64,000 nucleotides of DNA from Paenibacillus sp. BJ-4 (GCF_020404765.1 NZ_JAIVEM010000140.1:310001-374000), one strand, 5' to 3'; positions 30,689 to 40,453 are shown, counted from the first letter of the stretch. Made by a program: numbers and translations. Notes: generated by a model from the letters alone, not told the origin.

Positions 30689-32571
30689 TGAGTAGCGTAC
30701 AAAAAAGTACAGATCGGAGGACTTCTTCCATATGGAAGTCTGTACGTCAAGGGCTTAAGCTTTTTGCCTTAGTATTTAGCATGAATAAGGTCTATATGCT
30801 TTCTAGCATTTTTTTGCATATCATTCAAGGTGTGATGCCCGTACTTACTTTGGTTATCATGCAAAATTTACTTAATAGTATTGTTTCTTCTAGTCCTAAT
30901 GATATCTCTATAATTATGCTACAATTTGGTCTCTTTATATTTATTCACGTTTTAAAAAGTCTAGTTACGATGAGTCAGAGTTATGTAGAGGGCGTCCTTG
31001 AATCTGTGCTGTCCAAGTCATTAAATATCATGATTGGAGAAAAATCAGGCTACTTGGGACTGGCGGATTATGAAAATTCTCAAATCAACGACCAGCTAAA
31101 GCGGGCTTCCCAAGAAGCTTCCTATCGACCTTACCAATTATATACACAAATGGCTGGTATTTTATCTAGTCTAGTTACCATGCTGTCTTCGGCATTTTTA
31201 CTTTTCTTATGGAAATGGTGGGTTGTGGTTATTCTATTTGTGATTTCACTGGTGTCGGTTTACTCAATTTTTAAGTTAAACAAAGAACAGTTTGAAATCT
31301 ATATGAATCGTACCCCGTTATATCGACAGTCATGGTATATGACCTATTTGCTTACAAATGATCGTGCGGTCAAAGAAGTGAAGATTTTTAATTTGGGTCC
31401 TTATTTACTAAAAAGATATGAGAATTTACTGCAAAGATTTTTTGTAGAAGACAGGCGTATATTGGGTAAAAGAGTTAGAATTACTTTCCTGTACAGTTTG
31501 CTTGAACTTTCTGTTCTGTTATGGATAGTGTGGATGGCAATCCAGGAAACCTTTGTGAAAAAAATATTAATAGGGAACTTATATGGCTATATTCAAGCGA
31601 TTATGCTGACCCAAAGTCAAATGCAGGCACTGATCCAAGGTATTGTTCAATTTTCACAAAATAATTTGTATATGGAGCAGTTATTTGTATTTTTACAGTT
31701 GCCTACATCGGACCCCATTCGGCGTCAAAAGGAACAGGCACTTCTGGATCACCCAAAGAGCAGCACCGGATTTTGTATTGAACAAATTTCAATTGAAGGG
31801 GTTTCCTTTACATACCCGGGTCAATCGAAGGCTTCTATTCAGGACATGCATTTAACAATGACTAAAGGACAAACGATAGCCATTGTAGGGAAAAATGGAT
31901 CAGGAAAATCGACGCTTATGAAAATCCTGATGCAGCTTTATTCTGAATATAGTGGCGTCATTAAAATTAACGACCGTCCCGTTCAGGATTATGATCTGCA
32001 GCAGGTTCAAGACAAAATTGGAGTCGTGTTTCAAGATTTCATGCATTATGAAATGTCAGCACGTCATAACATTGGGTTTGGATCATTAGGGCGTATGGAG
32101 CAGGATGAGGAGCTCATCCATGCAGCCCAGTGCGCAGCTATAGACCAGATTATAGCCAAACTTCCACAAGGTTTGGACACACAGCTTGGTAAATGGTTTG
32201 AGGATGGCTACCAACTCTCAGGAGGCCAATGGCAGCGAATAGCAATCGCACGGGCTTTCCTGCGTAAAGCGGATGTGTATATTTTGGATGAGCCAAGTTC
32301 CTTCTTGGATCCTGTGGCAGAACAGGATTTGTTGGTATTATTTTTGGAGTTGATGAAGGATAGCATTGGTATTTTTATTACTCATCGGATTTCATCAGCA
32401 CGTCTGGCACATAAAATTGTGGTAATGGACAATGGTTTAATTGTGGAGCAGGGAACACATAAGGAGCTGATGTTACTCAATGGGCTATACGCAGAGATGT
32501 ACAACATTCAGGCCAGCTCATTCGGTGAAGAAGCTTCCTTAATTGAAAGCGGAGGGAGGGTGCTAGGATGA
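30688..32571 (+). CDS. lanT: Lantibiotic export ABC transporter (LanT)
   Basis: A 627-residue half-transporter with an N-terminal six-helix membrane domain (about 30-320) and a C-terminal ATPase with Walker A GKNGSGKS (401-408), signature LSGGQWQRIAIARAF and Walker B VYILDEPSSFLDP. It lacks the N-terminal C39 protease domain of class II LanT proteins, as expected for a class I system, so the leader must be removed by another protease. It starts on the last base of lanB and overlaps lanC by four bases. Confidence 0.92.
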   Translation: MSSVQKSTDRRTSSIWKSVRQGLKLFALVFSMNKVYMLSSIFLHIIQGVMPVLTLVIMQNLLNSIVSSSPNDISIIMLQFGLFIFIHVLKSLVTMSQSYVEGVLESVLSKSLNIMIGEKSGYLGLADYENSQINDQLKRASQEASYRPYQLYTQMAGILSSLVTMLSSAFLLFLWKWWVVVILFVISLVSVYSIFKLNKEQFEIYMNRTPLYRQSWYMTYLLTNDRAVKEVKIFNLGPYLLKRYENLLQRFFVEDRRILGKRVRITFLYSLLELSVLLWIVWMAIQETFVKKILIGNLYGYIQAIMLTQSQMQALIQGIVQFSQNNLYMEQLFVFLQLPTSDPIRRQKEQALLDHPKSSTGFCIEQISIEGVSFTYPGQSKASIQDMHLTMTKGQTIAIVGKNGSGKSTLMKILMQLYSEYSGVIKINDRPVQDYDLQQVQDKIGVVFQDFMHYEMSARHNIGFGSLGRMEQDEELIHAAQCAAIDQIIAKLPQGLDTQLGKWFEDGYQLSGGQWQRIAIARAFLRKADVYILDEPSSFLDPVAEQDLLVLFLELMKDSIGIFITHRISSARLAHKIVVMDNGLIVEQGTHKELMLLNGLYAEMYNIQASSFGEEASLIESGGRVLG

Positions 32572-33950
32572 CGACGACTTCATATATTTGTGATAAATGG
32601 ATACCCATTAATTTGGATATGAAGGATAAAGTAACTGTAATCTTACAAGAGATTGCCAATCGTTACAAAGACCCCGATCAAGTGCGTATGTATATGAAAA
32701 AAACGCCCCCGATAGAGGCTGATGGGATGAAGATGGACCGTTGGTCAGATGAAAGTTTGGGAAGTGGGTTCACGGGCATCTGTTTGTTAATGAGTCAGTT
32801 GGATCGACTATACCCTGAGGATGGTTGGGATATTGTAGGACACCAATATTTAGAGCGAATTCGTATGATCGTGGAGCAAAAGGGTGTCCATGACTTATCC
32901 CTGTATAGTGGATTATCAGGTATTTTGCTGGCTATTTACTCTTTATCCAGGAAGGGCACACGTTATCAAGGAATGCTTGATTCCCTTGCCTCCTGGTTCG
33001 AAGAGGCTGCTTTACCTAGCTTGGCCCTATGTCGGGAGGAATGGGGAAGAGGACAATTACAAATGAGCCAGTATGACGCCATATCAGGCTTTACAGGGAT
33101 CGGACGCATCGCCATGTTATTTTCTGACCGCCCGACTATGCATACCGTGTGGAACCAGACGATTGAGTTGCTTCAAGTGATGTGCAGCGACCGTACTTGG
33201 AATGGACATCTTGTACCTGGATGGTATATTACCTCGGAGAATCAATTTCAGGAGAATGAAAAGAAACAATATCCGCAGGGAAATTTTAATTTAGGGCTTT
33301 CGCATGGTATCGCGGGTCCATTAGCTTTTCTGAGCCTGTCTGCCCTTCATGGAGCCGACTTTCCCCCTTTAGTGGACGATATTCACAGACTGGCACAATT
33401 TATACATCATTGGCGTGTTCAGGATACCGAGGGCATGATTTGGCCTGGGCGTGTTTCCCTTGAGGAATGGATGGATAACCGTCTGCTGCCTGAAAGCACG
33501 CAGTATTATCGTGATTCCTGGTGTTATGGTGTACCGGGCATTGCACGTTCGATCTGGCTGGCGGGACAAGCTGTTCAAAATAAAGATTGGATCGAAACGG
33601 GACTACGTGCATACTTGGATATAGAAAAACGGCTCTATCGCAAAGGAGGATTATCTTCTGCGACATTGTGTCATGGTATTGGGGGCTTGCTGCATCTGGT
33701 CCAACGTATGTATTCAGATACGGGCCATGAGCAGTTAGGTATGATGCGGGACAGACTGCTAGAAGAAGTACTGGATATGTTCGATGCTAATTCGATGTTT
33801 GGCTTTTATGATCATAGCCTCTTGGATGGGAGGTTAGCAGAAGTAGATGAGGCTGGCTTTCTGAATGGAAGTGCTGGAGTTGCATTGGTGTTGGCTTCAT
33901 TGATAGGGGATGAAAATCCGGATTGGGATGCTGCTTTTCTAATTCGCTAA
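32568..33950 (+). CDS. lanC: Lantibiotic cyclase (LanC)
   Basis: A 460-residue zinc enzyme that joins Cys thiols to dehydrated residues of LanA to make (methyl)lanthionine rings. The zinc ligands are recognisable as Cys319 in WCYGVPGIAR and Cys368-His369 in LCHGIGG. The active-site His is probably His246 in LSHGIAG. The double-glycine helix-barrel repeats (SGFTG, YSGLSGIL, SGFTGIG) are typical. It is the last gene of the lantibiotic operon, overlapping lanT, and is followed by a strong terminator. Confidence 0.93.
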   Translation: MTTTSYICDKWIPINLDMKDKVTVILQEIANRYKDPDQVRMYMKKTPPIEADGMKMDRWSDESLGSGFTGICLLMSQLDRLYPEDGWDIVGHQYLERIRMIVEQKGVHDLSLYSGLSGILLAIYSLSRKGTRYQGMLDSLASWFEEAALPSLALCREEWGRGQLQMSQYDAISGFTGIGRIAMLFSDRPTMHTVWNQTIELLQVMCSDRTWNGHLVPGWYITSENQFQENEKKQYPQGNFNLGLSHGIAGPLAFLSLSALHGADFPPLVDDIHRLAQFIHHWRVQDTEGMIWPGRVSLEEWMDNRLLPESTQYYRDSWCYGVPGIARSIWLAGQAVQNKDWIETGLRAYLDIEKRLYRKGGLSSATLCHGIGGLLHLVQRMYSDTGHEQLGMMRDRLLEEVLDMFDANSMFGFYDHSLLDGRLAEVDEAGFLNGSAGVALVLASLIGDENPDWDAAFLIR

Positions 33951-33996
33951 GATATATCATGTTATTGTCTAACCTAACCTGAACATCATAAAATTA

Positions 33997-34041
33997 AAAA
34001 AAGATCCAGTCGACCATTTGAGGGGCGACTGGATCTTTTTT
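33997..34041. terminator. Terminator of the lantibiotic operon
   Basis: A perfect 16-bp stem (33997-34012 with 34026-34041) including A and T runs, so it also works for the minus-strand pseudogene. Confidence 0.9.
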
Positions 34042-34069
34042 ATAACGAATTTCCTCCCGGGACTCTACC

Positions 34070-34832
34070 TCAGTAGACGGAAGCCGTCTTCGAGGTGTTC
34101 TTGCTGCTGTTGGCATCGTTAAGCACGGTGTTCCCCCATGCCGTCGGCGTTTTCCAATCGCTGCTATTCACGAGAGCTAGCCAAGCGTTCTCACTATTGT
34201 TGCCGGTCCAGGACCAGGCCAGATAGCTGATACCTTTTTCTTGAGACTGCATCATGACCTCATAAGGATTCACGGTGGTGCCAAGACTGTTGTTGCCATT
34301 ATTGTAGTTGTAGCCAAATTCACCCACGATTACCGCCAGCCCCTTGTCTTTGATGGCTTGCAGCTCAGAGCCGATTTTGCTGGAATCGTTATAGTTGGCA
34401 TAGATCACAATCGTTCGGCAGGCCTGCGTTGCGCAGGGTGGTAATTGCGGTTTTGTAGGCGTCCCGCCATGCGGCATCCGAGAGGTTGTGGTCGCCCCAT
34501 TCATTGGCTATATTCACGAGGACATACTTCTGGTTATCGGCAAGTATTTTTTTAACGGCTGGCTCGGCGAAATAACGAGCCATGTCGTTCAGACGATTGG
34601 CATCGTTGCTGCCGGTAACGTCGTGTAGTTCAACCACGGAAATGAGCTTGAGCTGTTTTGCGCGTTCAATGATTTCTCCCAGTCTTTGCGCCGATCCATT
34701 GGTTTGCCACACAATGCGAACGGTGTTGGACTTCGTCGCAGCGATCGCATCCAGTGCCTGATAGGCTTACGCATCAAACCAGATATGAGGGTTGTTTACC
34801 CCGCGCATCACCGCCAATTTCCCACGAACCAA
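34070..34832 (-). pseudogene. Broken GH5-type beta-mannanase
   Basis: On the minus strand the text follows secreted GH5 beta-mannanases. VMRGVNNPHIWFDA is interrupted by an in-frame TAA (34769-34767), then SNTVRIVWQ, VVELHDVTGSND and VLVNIANEWGD with the acid/base Glu. After LRNAGLP two bases are missing (near 34412) and the frame shifts. Right there about 30-40 residues of the barrel are gone, and the protein resumes with YANYNDSSKIG, VIVGEFGYN with the nucleophile Glu, LAWSWTGN and TAWGNTV. The signal peptide is also missing. It can no longer make a working enzyme, and it fits the mannan theme of the locus at 11.5-20.6 kb. Confidence 0.85.
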
Positions 34833-34991
34833 CCGCCCCCTCCTTTATAGTCCAGTTAATCCTATGTTGGATATGGCTACATATGACACCTATTGTAATG
34901 TTGAAATACGGTGTCGTTTCTTTTCCATAAGGGACGGGTATTAATTGTCTAGTCCCGCATAGATTGACATAGGGGAAAAGGAGGTATGAGC

Positions 34992-36224
34992 ATGTGGAAA
35001 TGGGTTCAAAGACTGTCCGTGTTGGCATCAATCCTGCTGCTTGCCGTTTTTGTAAGCGCGTGCAATAAGGAGGACACTTCAAGCAAGGTGAACATTGAGT
35101 TTTTTCAAAACAAGCCGGAGGCCAAGGGCTCCTTCGATAAGCTGATCGCTCAATTCAACCATGAGCATCCCGGTATTGAAGTGACACAGGTGAACCCGCC
35201 CGAGGCAGAGACGGTGCTATTGACCCGGGTTGTCAAAAACGATGTACCTGACATTGTGGGGATTGGCGCCACCGACACCTACTCCATTTTGGCACAGAGC
35301 GGTATTTTTACGGATTTGGCCAACACCAGGCTACCGACTACCGTAGACCCGATTTACCTCAAAATGCTTAAGGATGTAACCGGGGGCGATCCCGTGTATG
35401 GAATTCCTTATGCTGCGAATGCAAATGGTGTGATGTACAACAAAACGCAGTTTAAGGAAATGGGATTACAGGTGCCTAAAACGTGGGATGAACTGATTGC
35501 AACGGCGAAAAAGATCAAGGCTGCTGGCAAAATACCGTTTTATTTTACATATAAAGATGATTGGCAAACGAACCTCCCCTTTAATGCACTGGGTCCGAAT
35601 CTGGTGGGCATTGATTTTTTCCTGCAACGGCGTGAAAACCAGGTCACCTTTCAGGACAAGTACCGCGAGGTTGCACAAAAGCAGCTGGAGCTGTTGAAGT
35701 ATGGACATGGCGACAACTTTGGCAAAAACTATGCGGACGGCAATCGGGCCTTTGCTAACGGGCAGGGATTGATGTACATCCAGGGCTCATGGGCGATATC
35801 TGAAATTCGTAAGGCAAACCCCAAGGTAGAGCTGGGATTTTTCCCGCTACCGACAGGAAACGACGAGCAGGCAGTTAAGCTGGTGTCCGGTATAGATACC
35901 CTGCTGGCCGTTTCGGAGAGCAGCTCGCATAAAAAAGAGGCCGAGGAGTTTATTGCCTTCCTGTTGAAGCCGGAGAACAGCAAGCAGTACATCACGGAGC
36001 AGACGCTGTTTTCGGCGGTGAAGGGAGTCACGCAGGATGATCCGAGTGTGGCAGAGCTGCTACCGTATTTTAAATCGGGGAGAGTCATTGATTTTGCGGA
36101 TCACTATATTCCCAAGGCTGTACAGTTGAATTCCATTGTGCAGGCTTTTCTGCAAAATGGGGACATCGACGCTTATTTGGCGAAGCTGGATAGGGAATGG
36201 GATAAGGTAGCTAACCGCCGATAG
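34992..36224 (+). CDS. Sugar ABC transporter substrate-binding lipoprotein (second system)
   Basis: A 410-residue family-1 solute-binding lipoprotein. The ATG at 34992 is seven bases after GGAGGT; the ATG two codons earlier is too close. The signal peptide ends VFVSAC, giving a lipid-anchored Cys. Later motifs are GIPYAANANGVMYNKTQFKE and GLMYIQGSWAISEI, typical of MsmE-like oligosaccharide-binding proteins. It leads a three-gene operon with two permeases and no ATPase. The substrate is unknown; the neighbouring mannanase relic hints at mannan or another plant glycan. Confidence 0.87.
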   Translation: MWKWVQRLSVLASILLLAVFVSACNKEDTSSKVNIEFFQNKPEAKGSFDKLIAQFNHEHPGIEVTQVNPPEAETVLLTRVVKNDVPDIVGIGATDTYSILAQSGIFTDLANTRLPTTVDPIYLKMLKDVTGGDPVYGIPYAANANGVMYNKTQFKEMGLQVPKTWDELIATAKKIKAAGKIPFYFTYKDDWQTNLPFNALGPNLVGIDFFLQRRENQVTFQDKYREVAQKQLELLKYGHGDNFGKNYADGNRAFANGQGLMYIQGSWAISEIRKANPKVELGFFPLPTGNDEQAVKLVSGIDTLLAVSESSSHKKEAEEFIAFLLKPENSKQYITEQTLFSAVKGVTQDDPSVAELLPYFKSGRVIDFADHYIPKAVQLNSIVQAFLQNGDIDAYLAKLDREWDKVANRR

Positions 36225-36239
36225 GGAGGAGGATAAGAC

Positions 36240-37106
36240 ATGAATAAGCGACTAACGGCTTTTTACTGGATGACCGTGCCGGCGGTGCTATTGTTTTTTA
36301 TATTTTTAACATTGCCTGCCTTGCAAGGAGTGTATTATTCACTCACCAACTGGAACGGATTTGGTCATCAGTATCACTTTGTAGGGTTTAAAAACTATCT
36401 GAATTTGTTTCAGGACGAAAATGTGGGTAACGCCTACTGGTTTACTTTCAAGTTCGCTATTGTAGTTACGATTGCGATTAACATCCTCAGCTTGCTGATT
36501 GCCATGGGGCTGAATGCAAAAATCCAGTTTCGTAATTTTTTTCGGGGCATTTATTTTCTGCCTAATATTTTGAGTGTGCTGATCGTTGGGTACATATTCA
36601 ATTATTTGTTCTCGAACGTGTTTACGATTTGGGGGCAGAATCTGGGCATTACTTCACTCTCGACGAACATCTTGGGCAGCGAGCAGTTGGCCTGGGTGGG
36701 GGTAGTGATCGTAGCTGTATGGCAGGGGATTGCCTTTAATACAATTCTGTATCTGGCCGGGCTGCAAACCATTCCGACAAGTCTGTATGAGGCGTCCAAT
36801 CTGGACGGTGCGGGTAAATGGCGTGAATTCTGGAGCATTACCTTTCCGCTGATTGCTCCGTTTTTTACGATCAATATGGTACTGGCGATGAAAAATTCCC
36901 TCATGGTGTTCGATCAGATCGTGGCCTTGACGAATGGCGGGCCGGGAAGGGCAACCCAGTCCATTTCTCACCTGATTTACACTGGAGGTTTTAGAGGCGG
37001 AGAATTTGCTTATCAGTCGGCTAACTCTGTCATTTACTTTATTGTGATCGCGATGATTTCCATCTTGCAGCTGCGATTCCTCCAGAGAAGGGAGATGGAT
37101 AACTAA
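36240..37106 (+). CDS. Sugar ABC transporter permease (MalF/MsmF type)
   Basis: A 288-residue six-helix permease beginning RLTAFYWMTVPAVLLFFIFL. The EAA loop is YEASNLDGAGKWREFWSI (about 183-200). GGAGGAGGATAAGAC precedes the ATG. It is fifteen bases after the binding-protein gene and ends overlapping the second permease by one base. Confidence 0.88.
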   Translation: MNKRLTAFYWMTVPAVLLFFIFLTLPALQGVYYSLTNWNGFGHQYHFVGFKNYLNLFQDENVGNAYWFTFKFAIVVTIAINILSLLIAMGLNAKIQFRNFFRGIYFLPNILSVLIVGYIFNYLFSNVFTIWGQNLGITSLSTNILGSEQLAWVGVVIVAVWQGIAFNTILYLAGLQTIPTSLYEASNLDGAGKWREFWSITFPLIAPFFTINMVLAMKNSLMVFDQIVALTNGGPGRATQSISHLIYTGGFRGGEFAYQSANSVIYFIVIAMISILQLRFLQRREMDN

Positions 37107-37930
37107 TGAGAACGAGCAGACGTACCAACTGGCCTGTACTGCTTCTGGTGAAGCTGGGGACGATATTTATCCTGTTTCCCCTCTATATGACAGTGACGAT
37201 TGCACTTAAAAATCCCGAGCAGATGGCGCATTCAGCCTTTGCCTTTCCGACCGAGCTGCATTGGGAAAATTTTAGTCGCGCGGTGGAAATGACCAACTTT
37301 TTCAGCGCTTTTCAGAACAGTGTGATGGTCACGACATCGACAGTCATACTGACTTTGCTGACTAATTCCATGGTTGCTTATGCGATTGCCCGTAACATGC
37401 AGCGTCGATTTTTTAAAGGATTATATTTTTATTTTGTGAGTGCTATGTTCATTCCGTTCCCGATCATCATGCTGCCGATTGTTAAATTGGCCTCGGGACT
37501 TCATATGACCAATCTGTTTGGCCTGGTTATGCTGCATACGGTGTACGGGCTGGCGTTTAATGTGTTCGTCTATGTCGGCTATATCCGTTCCATTCCGGTG
37601 GCGCTGGAAGAAGCGGCTACAGTAGACGGAGCGACGACATGGGGCACGTTCTGGCGAATTATTTTTCCGTTGATGGCGCCGATCAGTGCTACCGTTGGGA
37701 TACTCACCTGCCTGTCCACCTATAACGATTTTCTGCTGCCGCTCATTATAATCAGCGACTCGGAGCAGTACACGCTGCCGCTCGTTCAGTATGTGTTCCA
37801 GGGACAGTTCAATACCGACTTCAATCTGGCCTTTGCCTCGTATCTGATGGCCTTGCTGCCGATGATTATTGTCTATCTGATTGCACAAAAATGGATCATC
37901 AACGGCGTTACGCAAGGCTCCGTGAAGTAA
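37106..37930 (+). CDS. Sugar ABC transporter permease (MalG/MsmG type)
   Basis: A 274-residue six-helix permease with the EAA loop EEAATVDGATTWGTFWRIIFP (about 170-190) and a C-terminal INGVTQGSVK. Its ATG overlaps the stop of the preceding permease (TAATG). It completes the importer; a housekeeping MsmX-like ATPase from elsewhere would energise it. Confidence 0.88.
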   Translation: MRTSRRTNWPVLLLVKLGTIFILFPLYMTVTIALKNPEQMAHSAFAFPTELHWENFSRAVEMTNFFSAFQNSVMVTTSTVILTLLTNSMVAYAIARNMQRRFFKGLYFYFVSAMFIPFPIIMLPIVKLASGLHMTNLFGLVMLHTVYGLAFNVFVYVGYIRSIPVALEEAATVDGATTWGTFWRIIFPLMAPISATVGILTCLSTYNDFLLPLIIISDSEQYTLPLVQYVFQGQFNTDFNLAFASYLMALLPMIIVYLIAQKWIINGVTQGSVK

Positions 37931-37976
37931 GCGAAAATAAAATAACTCCATGCCCACCGCAGCTTACTGGAAAAAA

Positions 37977-38022
37977 GTGTCCCATATACCGCAGTTCACA
38001 CAGGTATATGGGACACCCTTTT
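37977..38022. terminator. Bidirectional terminator after the second sugar importer
   Basis: A perfect 14-bp stem (37977-37990 with 38003-38016) flanked by AAAAAA on the left and TTTTT on the right; it also serves the minus-strand anti-sigma gene. Confidence 0.9.
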
Positions 38023-38032
38023 TATAGCATTA

Positions 38033-39718
38033 CTATTCAGATGCTTCGCTTGTATTTGTCAGAGGCTGTAATGGTATAGTTGTCCCTGCCTCTGGGTCGT
38101 CCGTCGTGTAGTAGAACATATAGATGGAAGCCTCGGTCCCCTTGAAGTTCTTGTAGACATCAACCGCCTTGTTGTTGCCGTCTCCGTTGAAGTTGGTCGT
38201 GATCGGTTTGCCGATAATCCGTTCTTTGCCCAGACCAATATGGGTCTGGTTGATTCCACCAAAACGGGCATCCTCGCTATCGGTTTCCACGAACAGATCC
38301 GCTCCTTGTTTATAGTAGGTCCAGTTCACCGGATAGCCGCCAATTTGTGTGGTCAGCGTCTGCCTTTGATCGGAAATATGAGTTAAACGCAGCGGCGTTT
38401 TATCATCTGAGTGTATCGTTACTTTGTATTTCCCGGTGAAGGTAACCGGGGTGTCCTTGGTAATGACAAGATCGGACGGTCGCTCAAAACGGATCGTGGT
38501 CAGATAAGGTTCGCTATTAGGCGGTGACCATCGGTTACCCTCCAGCGTCTTGCCGTTCACGGAAAGGGAGTATTTTTGATAAGGGATATCGGCAAATTTT
38601 TTCTTACTTCTGACCGTGACACGAATTTGTGTGGGCGTGACGATCATATGCTCCATCGTAAAATTTGGATATCCCTTCTCCAGTGGGGTATTCAGCACGG
38701 TTTTAATCGTTCCGCTCTCCATTTGTTTTTTGCTTAACTGAAGATCAAATTCGATGGGCCCGTCGATACTTTTTTCCGTTTTGGCATACTGTAGTTTGTA
38801 GGTGGTTTGTTCTTCCGGTATATCACTCCGCTTAAAATACTGCTGTGCCGTATATTCTCCATTCTCTCCGGGTTTGCCAAAAGCTCCTCCCGGCTGCGAC
38901 ATCACAGGGATTCCGCCCTTATAGGCCATAATCTGCGGATTATCCCATTTCTTTGGCATGGACGAATCGAAGGTAATTGCGGAGGATAGCATCAGTTTGT
39001 CCTTCCCTTGATCAAATGCTTGTACCTTTATGTCATGCAATCCGTCACGACCCAGCGTGAAAGTTTGCGGCTCAGGCGATTGGATATGGAGCGGCAAATC
39101 CAGTTCCTGTATGCTGTAAAGCTGCATATGATCTACGGTCAGCTGCATGTTCTCCGTCTCCTGCTGCGGTGTCCAATCGCTTTCAAAGTATCCGTTATAC
39201 CGCTGGTTTTTGGGATCCCACTGTTGGAAGTTGTATTCCCCGTCACTGCCTTTTTTTGTAGCCTTTTTGAGTGACATACCTTTAACATTCCAAAACTCGT
39301 TGTCTGCACGTTTTCCGACCTCCAAGCTATACAGGATCACGGTCCGGTTCTCATCGACAATAGCTGTATGCAGCGTTAGCTTCACTCCGTCTCTGGTCAC
39401 GGACTGCTCCAGCGGTTGCCCAAGGTTTTGCTTCAATGCTGTCTGGATGCCATTTCTTCCGCGTAGCAGATTGTCCCAGTTGTAGTGGATGGCGGCATAG
39501 ACAGGAACTGCCACCAGAAGTGCGCTTAGAGAGGCGGCAATAGCTATTTTGCGCCAGTTTCTGTGTCGGCGTGGGGTAACGGTTTCGGAATGGGCCGTCG
39601 TGGTAGGTGCAGTATGCCCTGCCTGTTCCATACGGCTCCACATGTTCTCGAAATCGGGATAGGGAACTCCCGCATCTTCATTTAGTTTATGCTTCAAGGT
39701 TTCTTCTATTTTGCTCAT
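38033..39718 (-). CDS. DUF4179-type membrane anti-sigma factor
   Basis: A 561-residue protein. The start at 39718 has GGAAGGAGAC upstream and overlaps the end of the sigma factor gene by 32 bases. The first 50 residues are cytoplasmic and charged (MSKIEETLKHKLNED), a likely sigma-binding part. One membrane helix follows at about 57-76 (IAIAASLSALLVAVPVYAA). The long extracytoplasmic part includes the DUF4179 domain (about 80-180). Being co-transcribed with an ECF sigma factor, it should hold that factor at the membrane until an envelope signal is sensed. Confidence 0.83.
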   Translation of the reverse strand: MSKIEETLKHKLNEDAGVPYPDFENMWSRMEQAGHTAPTTTAHSETVTPRRHRNWRKIAIAASLSALLVAVPVYAAIHYNWDNLLRGRNGIQTALKQNLGQPLEQSVTRDGVKLTLHTAIVDENRTVILYSLEVGKRADNEFWNVKGMSLKKATKKGSDGEYNFQQWDPKNQRYNGYFESDWTPQQETENMQLTVDHMQLYSIQELDLPLHIQSPEPQTFTLGRDGLHDIKVQAFDQGKDKLMLSSAITFDSSMPKKWDNPQIMAYKGGIPVMSQPGGAFGKPGENGEYTAQQYFKRSDIPEEQTTYKLQYAKTEKSIDGPIEFDLQLSKKQMESGTIKTVLNTPLEKGYPNFTMEHMIVTPTQIRVTVRSKKKFADIPYQKYSLSVNGKTLEGNRWSPPNSEPYLTTIRFERPSDLVITKDTPVTFTGKYKVTIHSDDKTPLRLTHISDQRQTLTTQIGGYPVNWTYYKQGADLFVETDSEDARFGGINQTHIGLGKERIIGKPITTNFNGDGNNKAVDVYKNFKGTEASIYMFYYTTDDPEAGTTIPLQPLTNTSEASE

Positions 39719-40238
39719 AGTTGTCTCCTTCCCACTCGGGGAGCTGTACGCCTGCATCCCTCAGTATTCGCTCCATTAACCTAAGTCCTTTGTGTGTCCT
39801 TGATTTGACGGTTCCCAGCGGGATTGCCAGCAGTTCGGATATTTCCGCCAGAGTGAAATCATGCATATAGCGAAGTGTCAGCACAGCGCGGATTTTGGCC
39901 GGAAGACGATTCATATAAACAGCCCATTCCTCTGCGGATTCGCGCTCCTCCACCAGCCTGTCCACAGGCTTGCTTTCAGTCCCGGTAAATAAATGGGGAT
40001 TAGCTGACACCTTCATATGCAAGCTGTTCCGGCGTTTAAGGTAATTCAGACAATGGTTTACTGTAATTTTCATAATCCAGGCTTTTAGTTGTTCGATGTG
40101 TTCGCGATTGCTGCGAAACAGGGTGATAAATACTTCCTGCGTCAAGTCCTCTGCATCTGACGCATCATGAACCATATAGTAGCAGGTTCGGTATATATCC
40201 CGTTGATACCTATCAAACAACTCTCGATTGCTTTCCAA
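39687..40238 (-). CDS. ECF-type RNA polymerase sigma factor
   Basis: A 183-residue sigma-70 family member with region 2 (YYMVHDASDAEDLTQEVFI, about 20-38) and region 4 (FTLAEISELLAIPLGTVKSR, about 128-147). It lacks regions 1 and 3, as ECF factors do. The start is a TTG (40238) with AAAGGAG at good spacing; no in-frame ATG fits. It overlaps its anti-sigma gene. An ECF-like promoter lies upstream, so it probably activates its own gene. Confidence 0.9.
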   Translation of the reverse strand: MESNRELFDRYQRDIYRTCYYMVHDASDAEDLTQEVFITLFRSNREHIEQLKAWIMKITVNHCLNYLKRRNSLHMKVSANPHLFTGTESKPVDRLVEERESAEEWAVYMNRLPAKIRAVLTLRYMHDFTLAEISELLAIPLGTVKSRTHKGLRLMERILRDAGVQLPEWEGDNYEQNRRNLEA

Positions 40239-40271
40239 TATTCGCTCTCCTTTCTTGTGCAGGTTATCTAT

Positions 40272-40299
40272 ATAACAATTGGAGTTCCAAAAAGGTTCA
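40272..40299 (-). promoter_or_regulatory. Candidate ECF promoter of the sigma/anti-sigma operon
   Basis: On the minus strand TGAACCTTTTTGG starts at 40299, close to the TGAAAC-type -35 of ECF factors; the -10 would fall within TGTTATA near 40277-40271. Position fits autoregulation, but the -10 is uncertain. Confidence 0.35.
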
Positions 40300-40412
40300 T
40301 TGTTGTGAAAAAGTAGACGTCCGTGTCGACTGTATTTTGTTTTCCCTCAAATGTACCATGTTTTATCCAGGTTGCTTGCACATCCATTCATTAAGTAACG
40401 GTAGAACGAAAA

Positions 40413-40453
40413 AGAAGCCTGTAAATCTCAAAAATGCAGATTTACAGGCTTCT
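40413..40453 (-). terminator. Terminator of the YhfP-like reductase gene
   Basis: A perfect 16-bp stem (40413-40428 with 40438-40453), with a T run when read on the minus strand. Confidence 0.88.

Noticed and set aside
34389..34712. The middle fragment of the mannanase as a separate small gene
   Set aside because: It lies in the same frame as the text before the in-frame stop and reads as an internal part of a GH5 barrel without a start signal.
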